Source: Methylotenera sp. (GTDB lineage: Bacteria; Pseudomonadota; Gammaproteobacteria; Burkholderiales; Methylophilaceae). Taken from it: a stretch of 7,882 bases of DNA. Under the pieces are notes generated by a model that was not told the origin of the DNA, searched no databases, and was given only the letters and a program-made list of their open reading frames with translations. How positions within the stretch are numbered: the stretch's first letter is position 1; every line of letters begins with the position of its first letter. Location: NCBI GenBank assembly GCA_027310735.1, contig DAIDAH010000126.1, positions 1-7,882 on the forward strand. Reading direction: 5' to 3'. Position numbers and translations under genes: made by a program. Of the stretch, positions 1-6,606 are shown in pieces.

Positions 1-559
1 CATTAAGATAGCCGATGCTAGAGAAAAAACGCCCGGCCTTGATTGTGACGCCATAGGGCAATGAGGTCGTTTGCGCAAAAGCCTCCTCTACCCCAACCGT
101 ATTATCCGGCGCTAATGCAAGATTAAGCCCTCCGTAAAAGTTTGGGTCAATACTGGCGTAAACACCTAACTCAGACTCCCCCAGATTGAATCCACGTGTG
201 CCCGGTCCAATTTCACCACCCGTTTGAAAACCTGTAATGTGGTAATTTGAGTCTTGGGATCGATTGGTATAGGTACCAGAAAGAATGAGCGAAATATTGG
301 GGTTAAAAGCATTGCTGGACGTTGGTCGTGTGCTAGCTTGTACAGTAGCAGCCTCGGCCTTTTGATCGGCTTGACTAGCAACTGACTCTGTTTGCTTTAA
401 GCGTGACTCTAAGGATTGAATGCGACCTTCATAGTTTTGTTTCATTTGCTGAATTTCAGCGCGGAGTTTTTCCAGTTCATCACTATCATTTGCTTGAGCA
501 ATAGATGGTAATTGGAAAGCGAGCGCAATTGCGCACGCAATAATCTTACGGTTGTACAT
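1..559 (-). CDS. Outer-membrane porin-like beta-barrel protein, N-terminal part (partial at left edge)
   Basis: Reading the minus strand from ATG at 557-559 gives 186 residues with no stop before the window edge, so the C-terminus is missing. Residues 1-23 form a signal peptide (basic start, hydrophobic core, AQA before the mature N-terminus). Residues about 26-75 are a charged heptad-like coiled coil (DELEKLRAEIQQMK and onward), as in trimeric or periplasmic-stalked porins. From about residue 88 the sequence alternates hydrophobic and polar residues, with FNLGESELGVYASID and AGRFFSSIGYLN, which look like barrel strands. A GTGAGG ribosome site lies about 5 bases before the ATG, which supports this start. 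I recall similar proteins annotated as putative zinc-regulated or TonB-dependent outer-membrane proteins, but there is no TonB box or plug in the visible part, so transport specificity is inference. It is 71 bases downstream of a small DUF2946-like gene on the same strand. Confidence 0.75.
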   Translation of the reverse strand, partial: MYNRKIIACAIALAFQLPSIAQANDSDELEKLRAEIQQMKQNYEGRIQSLESRLKQTESVASQADQKAEAATVQASTRPTSSNAFNPNISLILSGTYTNRSQDSNYHITGFQTGGEIGPGTRGFNLGESELGVYASIDPNFYGGLNLALAPDNTVGVEEAFAQTTSLPYGVTIKAGRFFSSIGYLN

Positions 560-591
560 TTGAGCCTCACCATTACATAAAGTATGCAGAA

Positions 592-612
592 ACATTCCCG
601 AAACAGGAATGT
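592..612 (-). promoter_or_regulatory. Intergenic hairpin or palindromic operator
   Basis: ACATTCC (592-598) and GGAATGT (606-612) are perfect 7-bp inverted repeats around a 7-base loop. The structure sits between the stop of the small exported protein gene (631) and the start of the outer-membrane protein gene (559). No T-run follows on the minus strand, so it is a poor terminator. It could be an operator, an RNA-processing hairpin or an attenuator. The structure is seen directly; the function is unknown. Confidence 0.4.
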
Positions 613-630
613 ACCGTTAAAAACTTAATG

Positions 631-945
631 CTATGTGAGCGTTGGCGGTGCGCGAGAATGGTATGAAAAGAATTGTGCTGCTGTAAATGATCGACTTACT
701 GTTGTAGTTAACGCAAATTGCCCAGCAGCAATATTGAGTGTTTGCGCTGTTGAACTGACTATATTTTGAATGTCTGCAAGCGATAAACATTTTCCGCACA
801 CTTCAGTATGTTTAGGTACTTGCTTATTTTCTGAAGAATTTTGTTGATTATCAGCGATATGTACATAAGGGTGCTGCATAGCAACCTGTTGCGCAAACAG
901 GAGCAATGTAACCAATATCAGCGATAAAAATATACGGCGAATCAT
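631..945 (-). CDS. Small exported DUF2946-like protein with H-x3-C-x2-C motif
   Basis: This is a 104-residue protein starting at ATG 943-945. Residues 1-22 are a strong export signal or N-terminal anchor (basic MIRR followed by a leucine-rich core). The mature part has His25 and His29, then H46-x3-C50-x2-C53 followed by LSLA, and it ends with a RAPP motif (residues 98-101). The CxxC pair in mid-protein and the RAPP-type end resemble the DUF2946 family of short secreted proteins of unknown function, some of which lie near metal-uptake or outer-membrane receptor genes. Cys and His residues suggest metal binding or a disulfide in the periplasm, but this is inference. The gene lies 66 bases downstream of uvrB and 71 bases upstream of an outer-membrane barrel gene on the same strand. 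There is no clear Shine-Dalgarno sequence, so the start is chosen for the signal peptide. Confidence 0.7.
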   Translation of the reverse strand: MIRRIFLSLILVTLLLFAQQVAMQHPYVHIADNQQNSSENKQVPKHTEVCGKCLSLADIQNIVSSTAQTLNIAAGQFALTTTVSRSFTAAQFFSYHSRAPPTLT

Positions 946-1011
946 AGTCGCATCATAACAAAGAATAATAAGCCAGCATAGAACAAAAAAGTTGCACGGT
1001 ATTAGTAATAA

Positions 1012-3057
1012 TTATACAAAATCAGGCGTTTCTGCACCAAAAAATTTCGCTCGGAGCTTCTTCAGTTGATCTCTAAAATCTGCTGCTTTTTCAAACTCAA
1101 GATTTTTTGCGCTATCATGCATTGCTTTTTCAAGACGCTTAATTTCCTTGGCAATTTGCTTCTCACTTAAAGATTCATAATTGGCCTGATCTTGCAGCAC
1201 TTTACGCTCACGTTGTGCTTCGTCTTTATCATACACGCCATCAATAATATCTTTAATGCGCTTACTAATGCCTTTAGGCACAATGCCGTGCGCCTCATTA
1301 AAGGCAAGCTGTACACCGCGCCTGCGTTCGGTTTCATCCATAGCAAGCTTCATACTACGCGTAATTTTATTGGCGTAAAAAATCACTTTACCATTCAAGT
1401 TACGCGCGGCACGACCTGATGTTTGAATCAAAGAGCGTTCTGAACGCAAAAAGCCCTCTTTATCAGCATCCAATACCGCAACTAAGGATACTTCTGGAAT
1501 ATCCAACCCTTCGCGCAACAAGTTAATACCTACCAGCACATCAAACTCACCAAGCCTTAAGTCACGAATAATCTCAACACGTTCAACAGTGTCAATATCG
1601 CTATGCAAATAGCGCACTTTTACACCATGTTCACTAAGGTAGTCTGTCAGATCTTCTGACATACGCTTGGTAAGCGTAGTAGCCAACACGCGTTCACCAA
1701 CGGCCACGCGCAACTTTATTTCACTTAACAAGTCATCCACCTGAGTATCGGCTGGCTTGACAATAATTTGCGGGTCAACCAAGCCTGTTGGTCGGGCAAT
1801 CATCTCCACCACTTGTTGCTGATGTGCAGCTTCATACTCTGAAGGCGTAGCAGAAACAAATACACACTGACGCATAATCTGCTCAAACTCTTCAAACTTG
1901 AGAGGGCGATTATCCAGCGCAGATGGCAAGCGCCAACCATAATCTACAAGATTCTCTTTACGTGAACGGTCACCTTTATACATAGCGCCTACTTGCGGCA
2001 CGGTAACATGGCTCTCATCAATAATCATCAATGCATTGTTTGGCAGATAATCAATCAACGTCGGAGGTGGATCACCTGGATTACGACCAGATAAATGACG
2101 TGAGTAGTTTTCAATGCCCTTACAGAAACCAATTTCATTGAGCATTTCAAGATCGAAACGTGTGCGCTGTTCAATACGCGCAGCTTCTGCCAACTTACCT
2201 GTTTTAATGTAAAAATCCACACGGTCTTTTAACTCGTGTTTGATTTTCTCTACAGCGCGAATCGTAGTTTCACGTGGCGTTACATAATGACTGGACGGAT
2301 ACACCGTGTAGCGCTGGATTTTATTAAACACTTGCCCAGTCAGCGGATCAAACAAAGTGATGGACTCCACTTCATCATCAAACATGGAAATACGCACCGC
2401 TGTTTCGTTATTCTCCGCAGGAAATACATCAATAACATCGCCGCGCACACGAAATGTACCGCGTGCAAAATCAAATTCGTTGCGGTCATATTGCATGCCC
2501 ACCAGCCGAGAAATCATATCGCGCTGTGCAATTTTCTCGCCCTGCTGCACATGCAACACCATGCCGTGATAGTCCACGGGGTCGCCAATACCGTAAATCG
2601 CCGAAACAGTGGCAACGATAATGCTGTCTTCGCGCTCTAATAAAGCCTTGGTGGCTGAAAGCCGCATTTGCTCAATATGTTCATTGATACTCGAATCTTT
2701 CTCAATAAACAAATCACGCGATGGCACGTAAGCTTCCGGCTGATAGTAATCGTAATAACTAACGAAATACTCCACAGAATTATTAGGGAAAAACTCGCGA
2801 AACTCACTATAGAGCTGCGCGGCCAGTGTTTTATTTGGCGCCATCACAATGGCTGGACGACCAGTACGGGCGATCACATTCGCCATGGTGTAAGTTTTGC
2901 CTGAACCAGTAACGCCGAGTAAAGTTTGAAACTTTAGCCCGTCATTCACACCCTGCGTCAGCTTTTCAATCGCCTGAGGTTGATCACCCGCTGGAGGGAA
3001 AGGCTGATGTAACTGATATTTACTATTAGGGAAAGTAACGAACACGTTGTTCTTCAT
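1012..3057 (-). CDS. uvrB: Excinuclease ABC subunit B (UvrB)
   Basis: UvrB is the DNA-damage-verifying helicase-like subunit of nucleotide excision repair: UvrA2-UvrB loads at lesions, UvrB opens and checks the strand, and UvrC then cuts on both sides. The 681 residues are close to the usual length (E. coli about 673). Walker A GVTGSGKT is at residues 48-55, the aromatic beta-hairpin YYDYYQPEAYVP (about 101-112) clamps DNA, and the DESH box (347-350) is Walker B. The C-terminal helicase half contains a GINLLREGLDIPEV motif and TSGRAARN (motif VI). The UVR coiled-coil that contacts UvrC is at about 640-675. Start ATG 3055-3057 fits the family N-terminus (about 20 residues before PPAGDQPQAI), although no strong ribosome site is visible. 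No LexA-type CTG-N10-CAG box is seen upstream. It is divergent from the aminotransferase gene. The gene looks intact and ordinary. Confidence 0.98.
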   Translation of the reverse strand: MKNNVFVTFPNSKYQLHQPFPPAGDQPQAIEKLTQGVNDGLKFQTLLGVTGSGKTYTMANVIARTGRPAIVMAPNKTLAAQLYSEFREFFPNNSVEYFVSYYDYYQPEAYVPSRDLFIEKDSSINEHIEQMRLSATKALLEREDSIIVATVSAIYGIGDPVDYHGMVLHVQQGEKIAQRDMISRLVGMQYDRNEFDFARGTFRVRGDVIDVFPAENNETAVRISMFDDEVESITLFDPLTGQVFNKIQRYTVYPSSHYVTPRETTIRAVEKIKHELKDRVDFYIKTGKLAEAARIEQRTRFDLEMLNEIGFCKGIENYSRHLSGRNPGDPPPTLIDYLPNNALMIIDESHVTVPQVGAMYKGDRSRKENLVDYGWRLPSALDNRPLKFEEFEQIMRQCVFVSATPSEYEAAHQQQVVEMIARPTGLVDPQIIVKPADTQVDDLLSEIKLRVAVGERVLATTLTKRMSEDLTDYLSEHGVKVRYLHSDIDTVERVEIIRDLRLGEFDVLVGINLLREGLDIPEVSLVAVLDADKEGFLRSERSLIQTSGRAARNLNGKVIFYANKITRSMKLAMDETERRRGVQLAFNEAHGIVPKGISKRIKDIIDGVYDKDEAQRERKVLQDQANYESLSEKQIAKEIKRLEKAMHDSAKNLEFEKAADFRDQLKKLRAKFFGAETPDFV

Positions 3058-3230
3058 TCAAAATTAACCATTGATTTTAACAGTAAAGTAGACATCCGCC
3101 GCCAACAAATAGTGCCCATGAAAATTACAACCCACAACTTAGCGATACCTTATATATAGACTAAATATATAGATTAGCAATAAATATCATAATAAGTGAT
3201 TGATGTCTTGCGTAATTATTCCTAATGATG

Positions 3231-3276
3231 ATTTTTATGCGTAAAATAGCGACCATTCGATTATTTGCATAAAAAT
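3231..3276 (+). promoter_or_regulatory. 10-bp perfect inverted repeat upstream of the aminotransferase gene
   Basis: ATTTTTATGC (3231-3240) is the exact reverse complement of GCATAAAAAT (3267-3276), with 26 bases between. It lies 19 bases before the TTG start of the aminotransferase, probably in the leader or over the promoter. It could be a regulator binding site pair or a leader hairpin with its stem just ahead of the ribosome site. The pairing is seen directly; a role is inference. Confidence 0.4.
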
Positions 3277-3282
3277 TGTTTT

Positions 3283-3288
3283 AAGGAA
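3283..3288 (+). promoter_or_regulatory. Ribosome binding site that sets a TTG start
   Basis: AAGGAA is placed 7 bases before the TTG at 3296-3298. It decides the start of the aminotransferase, because no ATG or GTG occurs in frame at the N-terminus. Confidence 0.75.
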
Positions 3289-3295
3289 GCATATT

Positions 3296-4522
3296 TTGGC
3301 ATCATCACAAGCAGCCCGTCAGGCATCAGTTCTATCTCTCCGCGTTCAAGCGATTAAAGAGTCCCCTACCCTAGCCATTACAGCAAAAGCCGGCAAATAT
3401 AAATCAGAAGGGCGGGACATTATTGGTTTGGCGGCTGGCGAGCCTGATTTTGACACACCGCAACATATTAAAGATGCAGCTAAAGCAGCCATTGATGCGG
3501 GCTTTACGAAGTACACCCCTGTTGCAGGTACTCCTGGCCTTAAAAAAGCCATTGTGAACAAATTCAAACAAGAAAATGGTTTTGACTATGCACTTAATGA
3601 AGTGATTGTTGGCGTTGGCGGCAAACAAACGATATTCAACCTTTGTTTAGCTGTACTCAATAAAGGCGATGAGGTCATTGTACCTGCACCATATTGGGTG
3701 TCATACGCTGACATCGCACTGGTTGCCGAAGCGACACCAGTGATTGTGCAATGCGGTATTGAGCAAGGCTTCAAACTTACACCACAGCAGTTGGAAGCGG
3801 CAATTACCCCAAAAACAAAACTATTCATGATTAACTCACCATCCAACCCTACAGGTTCGGTGTACAGCCTAAGCGAATTGCAAGCATTGGGAGAAGTACT
3901 ACTCAAACACCCACACGTATTAGTCGCTACAGATGATATGTACGAGCACGTGAACTTAACTGGCGACAAGTTTTACAACATCCTGAACGCAGCGCCAGCA
4001 CTTAAAGACCGTTGTATTGTATTAAACGGCGTTTCTAAAGCTTACTCAATGACAGGCTGGCGTATTGGCTATGCCGCAGGCCCTGCTTACATTATCAAAG
4101 CCATGGAAATTTTGCAGTCACAATCAACAAGTAACCCCACCTCAATCTCTCAAGTTGCCGCGCAAGCAGCATTAGAAGGTTCGCAAGACTGCATCACACC
4201 TATGGTGACCACATTTAAAGAGCGCCACACTTATGTTGTGAACCGCTTCAACACCATGCCAGGCTTAAGCTGCCTGATGGCTGGCGGCGCATTTTATGCA
4301 TTTCCAGATGCACGTGGCGCAATTGATAATCTACATAAAGCTGGAAAAATTAAAGCAGCGACCGATATGGCGCTTGCAGAATACTTTCTTGAATCGTTTG
4401 ACGTGGCCGTTGTACCAGGCTCCGCCTTCGGTGCTGAAGGCTATTTCCGCATTTCTTTTGCCACCTCTATGGAAAACTTACGCAATGCATTAGATAGAAT
4501 AGAAAAAGCACTCAATATTTAA
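3296..4522 (+). CDS. aspC: Class I pyridoxal-phosphate aminotransferase, aspartate aminotransferase type
   Basis: This 408-residue enzyme probably interconverts aspartate plus 2-oxoglutarate with oxaloacetate plus glutamate in the cytoplasm, feeding amino acid synthesis. It belongs to fold-type I, subgroup I-gamma (AspB/AatA-like): GLAAGEPDFDTP (44-55), aromatic Trp134 stacking on the cofactor, Asn184 in SPSNPTG, Asp213 and Tyr216 in TDDMYE binding the pyridine ring, Schiff-base Lys248 in GVSKAYSMTGWRIGY, Arg256 for phosphate, and Arg385 in YFRISFA for the substrate carboxylate. All key residues are present, so it should be active. The start is TTG, supported by AAGGAA 7 bases upstream and by lack of any other early initiator. 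It is divergent from uvrB, and no downstream gene on the same strand other than the tRNA is close. Gene naming (aspC, aspB or aatA) is uncertain; a related aromatic or prephenate aminotransferase cannot be excluded by motif alone. Confidence 0.93.
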   Translation: MASSQAARQASVLSLRVQAIKESPTLAITAKAGKYKSEGRDIIGLAAGEPDFDTPQHIKDAAKAAIDAGFTKYTPVAGTPGLKKAIVNKFKQENGFDYALNEVIVGVGGKQTIFNLCLAVLNKGDEVIVPAPYWVSYADIALVAEATPVIVQCGIEQGFKLTPQQLEAAITPKTKLFMINSPSNPTGSVYSLSELQALGEVLLKHPHVLVATDDMYEHVNLTGDKFYNILNAAPALKDRCIVLNGVSKAYSMTGWRIGYAAGPAYIIKAMEILQSQSTSNPTSISQVAAQAALEGSQDCITPMVTTFKERHTYVVNRFNTMPGLSCLMAGGAFYAFPDARGAIDNLHKAGKIKAATDMALAEYFLESFDVAVVPGSAFGAEGYFRISFATSMENLRNALDRIEKALNI

Positions 4523-4547
4523 AAAAATAGCATTTTTGCGTTGACCA

Positions 4548-4578
4548 GAGGCCGCTAAGCCATTAATATAGCGGCTTC
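4548..4578 (+). terminator. Possible terminator-like hairpin after the aminotransferase gene
   Basis: The arms 4548-4557 and 4569-4578 form a 10-bp stem (one G-T wobble; core GCCGCTA/TAGCGGC) with an 11-base loop, 25 bases after the stop codon. There is no T-run after it, so termination would be weak or Rho-assisted. It overlaps a second inverted repeat at 4577-4598. Confidence 0.4.
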
Positions 4579-4627
4579 ACAAATTTAACCGTTTGTGAGT
4601 AATTAAAAGGTTAAAAAAACCGAATAT

Positions 4628-4703
4628 TCCTCGATAGCTCAGTCGGTAGAGCAACGGACTGTTAATCCGTGTGTCCCTGGTTCGAGCCCAGGTCGAGGAG
4701 CCA
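4628..4703 (+). tRNA. tRNA-Asn (anticodon GTT)
   Basis: A complete 76-base cloverleaf with encoded CCA. Acceptor TCCTCGA (4628-4634) pairs with TCGAGGA (4693-4699), discriminator G at 4700, CCA at 4701-4703. The D arm is TAGCTCAGTCGGTAGAGC, the anticodon stem-loop has GTT at 4661-4663 (position 34-36 of the standard count), and the T arm is CTGGTTCGAGCCCAG. It reads asparagine codons AAC/AAT. Its 3' end lies 4 bases from the stop codon of a convergent integrase gene, so it is the attachment site of an integrated element that restored an intact tRNA. Confidence 0.97.
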
Positions 4704-4709
4704 GATACT

Positions 4710-4741
4710 AAGCCACTGACAGAGATGTTAGTGGCTTTTTT
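4710..4741 (+). terminator. Rho-independent terminator of tRNA-Asn, inside the integrase 3' end
   Basis: AAGCCACT (4710-4717) pairs perfectly with AGTGGCTT (4730-4737) around a 12-base loop, with six T's at 4736-4741 and more T's after one G. It follows the tRNA 3' end by 6 bases. The same bases encode the last residues of the integrase on the other strand, so the terminator belongs to the element side of the attachment site. Confidence 0.8.
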
Positions 4742-4751
4742 GTTTCTGAAC

Positions 4752-4771
4752 CGTGACAAAAACGTGACAAA
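4752..4771. repeat. Two tandem direct repeats near the attachment site
   Basis: CGTGACAAA occurs at 4752-4760 and 4763-4771, an 11-base period, about one helical turn. On the minus strand it reads as repeated TTTGTCACG. It lies within the integrase 3' coding part, about 50 bases from the tRNA end. This spacing fits integrase arm-type binding sites, but it could also be chance within codons. Confidence 0.5.
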
Positions 4772-5574
4772 CTTATAACGTTTTCACCATCTCGACTGAG
4801 TTCAATCCTAGAGGCAGCAAAGGCCAGATTCTCAGTTGCAAATTTTGCATAACGATCTACCATCGATCTAGTCTTCCAGACCCCCAATTCTTTGAGTTCA
4901 TCACAACTTGTACCTGCCTGACGATGCCAGAATGCCCAAGTGTGCCTCAAATCATGGAAACGAAAGTCCTCAAGCGATGCTTCCTCTAAGGCCTTGTACC
5001 ATGCCTTATTACAATTGCTGCGGCGTATTGGTTGGTCTTGATAAGTAAAACAAGCTTTAGGATGCTTTCCGATCTGTTCTTCCAGAACTATGATTGCATC
5101 ATTATTTAGCGGTACACCTCGCGGTGTTCCATTCTTGGTTTGATTTAACCAGGCGGTACGACGTGATAAATCCACCCTATTCCATTCCAAGTTAGTAATC
5201 TCACTTGCCCGACAACCCGTTGATAACGCAAATCTAACCAAAGCTGCCAAATGGCTTGGGCAGACTAAAATTAATCGATCTGCTTCCTCTTTGGTCAACC
5301 AGCGATCACGTTCAACTTCGCCAGGTAATAATCGGATTTTAGGAATGTTATCTAGCCACTGCCATTCATCCCTCGCTATTTTCAGCAAATTACGAATGAG
5401 TGCTAAATAACGATTTACCGTCGCAGGCTTATTTCCTTTCTTGATCAATCCCTGTGCGACACCCCACACAACATCACCATTAATCTGGTTAAGTGTGAGC
5501 TTGCCTAGAAATGGATCAAGCTTTACACAAATACGCCTAACATCGATAAAGCTCTTCAATCCAGATTTAATAGT

Positions 5575-6392
5575 GAGGTAAATCGCTCACCTAGTGCGCG
5601 TATGCTACGAGACGCCTTGCTGACACCGCATGTTCAAGCAGCCCATGAAGCTATGCGCCATACTTATGGGGTTCAACGTCTGCACAGCGAGTTAGTTGCC
5701 AACGGCGTTATTGTCACCGCCTATAAAGTAAAAGTATTACGTCAACGCTTAGGGATTTATTGCAAGCAAAGGAAACGGTATAAATGCACGACCAATAGTC
5801 AGCACGATAAAGTGGTTGCGCCTAACCGCCTTGGGCAAAACTTTATGGTGAGTCGCCCTAATCAAGTTTGGGTCAGTGACATTACCTATGTTTGGACTGA
5901 AGCAGGCTGGCTGGATATGGCAGGCATCAAAGATTTGTTTAGTTGTGAAATGGTCGGTTATGCTATTGGTGAGCGCATGACAGCGGGTTTATGTTTAGCT
6001 GCGCTACAAATGGCACAACTGAGACGGCAGCCTAAAGCTGGGCTTATTCTGCACTCTGACCGAGGTAGCCAGTATTGCGCTAAGGCGTATCAAAAACGAT
6101 TGGCACAAGCGGGAATTTTGGCTTCGATGAGCCGCCGCGGCAATTGTTATGATAATGCGCCGATGGAAAGTTTCTGGGGTTCACTTAAAAATGAGCTGAT
6201 TCATCAAACGCAATATAAAACAAGAGAAGAGGCGCGCGATGCAATCGTAGAATATGTGGAAGTGTTCTACAATCGTATTCGCAGGCACTCAAAGTTAGAT
6301 AACATATCGCCAGCAGAGGCTTTAAGAAATTTTAAGTTAATGCAGGAAGAGCTTGTTTAAAGTGGAGTGTCCATTTTATTCAACAGGGGTCA
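5575..6392 (+). mobile_element. IS3-family insertion sequence remnant (3' part with right end)
   Basis: It contains most of orfB and, after its stop, a right end reading AGTGTCCATTTTATT then CAACAGGGGTCA, which ends in the GGGGTCA typical of right terminal repeats in this group. The left terminal repeat, orfA, the frameshift region and the start of orfB are absent; no TGACCCC left-end copy is visible elsewhere in the window. The left limit (about 5566-5580) is where transposase similarity (NRSPSAR) gives way to integrase sequence. The right limit at 6392 is inferred from the terminal sequence and from where the neighbouring gene loses similarity. Confidence 0.75.
5602..6360 (+). pseudogene. 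IS3-family transposase OrfB (DDE integrase core), 5'-truncated
   Basis: This is 252 residues from the first ATG; intact OrfB proteins have about 280-300. Reading upstream in frame, NRSPSAR (5581-5601) is still transposase-like but the preceding residues are not, so about 40 residues and the usual start are missing. The order is an HTH_21-like segment (about 5-50) and an rve/RNase H-like catalytic core with Asp93 in WVSDITY, Asp153 in LHSDRGSQYC and Glu189 in NAPMESFWGSLKNE. The spacing D-59-D-35-E is typical of IS3 transposases. In this family OrfB is made as an OrfAB fusion by -1 frameshifting, and orfA is not present, so the gene should be non-functional even though the catalytic residues survive. 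Confidence 0.9.
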
Positions 6393-6591
6393 TTGCAACA
6401 TCAATAATAACTGCGGATATTATTATGGATCCTACGGACTGAAGCATTATTGGAATAAACTCTCCTCGTTTAGGGATATTGCTAACAACCTCATAAATAG
6501 ACCATCCCATAATCATTAGCGACATGGTTGTTAGAGACAATGCTGCGAATAAATAAATGATTGTTGATATGCGTACAAATATTTTTTGCAA
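6376..6591 (-). pseudogene. Small two-TM membrane protein, 3' end cut by the IS
   Basis: Frame on the minus strand of about 71 residues. I choose TTG at 6589-6591 because AGGA lies 6 bases upstream; another TTG at 6604-6606 would add five residues directly after a stop codon. Two hydrophobic segments are seen: VRISTIIYLFAALSL and onward to MGWSIYEVV, then MLQSVGSIIISAVIIDVA. The last codons (MTPVE and stop) fall inside the IS right end (6376-6392). From memory, a family of hypothetical inner-membrane proteins continues after a similar DVA with KYLxEEEV, which would place the break exactly at the IS end; this is recollection, not a search. The function is unknown, and the rest of the gene is not in the window. 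Confidence 0.6.
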
Positions 6592-6606
6592 AATATATCC
6601 TATCAA

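Larger units (their letters stand above)
3058..3295. other. AT-rich divergent intergenic region between uvrB and the aminotransferase gene
   Basis: These 238 bases should hold the promoters of both divergent genes. A 9-base direct repeat ATATATAGA occurs at 3152-3160 and 3165-3173 (13-base period), and a 10-bp inverted repeat lies at 3231-3240/3267-3276. Only weak sigma70-like candidates are present (for example TTGCGT at 3208-3213 with a poor, distant TTTTAT), so I do not assign promoters. No coding potential is evident. Confidence 0.6.
4708..5559 (-). pseudogene. Tyrosine site-specific integrase, N-terminally truncated
   Basis: The readable frame gives 283 residues from a TTG at 5557-5559, but family members normally have roughly 330-400 residues with an extra N-terminal arm-binding region; an in-frame stop lies at 5587-5589. 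The core-binding domain (about 1-75) and catalytic domain (about 85-255) are kept: Arg117 in STGCRASE, Lys142 in QTKNG, His202 and Arg205 in FHDLRHTW, Trp228 in LGVWKT where many members have His or Trp, and nucleophile Tyr237 in DRYAKF. Such enzymes recombine an element's attP with a chromosomal tRNA attB. The stop codon is 4 bases from the tRNA-Asn 3' end, the usual arrangement. The upstream side is fused to an IS3 transposase remnant at about 5566-5580, so the natural start and the rest of the element are lost. A truncated protein might still be made, but efficient integration is unlikely. Confidence 0.85.

Noticed and set aside
946..965. Possible Zur box before the DUF2946-like gene
   Set aside because: Only one half resembles the consensus (GTTATGAT); the other half does not pair, so it is not reported as a feature.
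1192..2904. Several plus-strand open frames opposite uvrB
   Set aside because: They are antisense shadows of a well-supported gene, with no ribosome sites or family features.
3058..3295. Possible LexA/SOS box upstream of uvrB
   Set aside because: The only CTG-type half (CTGTTAAAATCAATGG on the minus strand) lacks the matching CAG half at the required spacing.
3346..4493. Open frames on the minus strand and in another plus frame over the aminotransferase gene
   Set aside because: Shadows of a complete enzyme gene with all catalytic residues.
4577..4759. Minus-strand open frame covering the tRNA-Asn
   Set aside because: It is the antisense of the tRNA and its flanks; tRNA-overlapping hypothetical proteins of this kind are common annotation artefacts.
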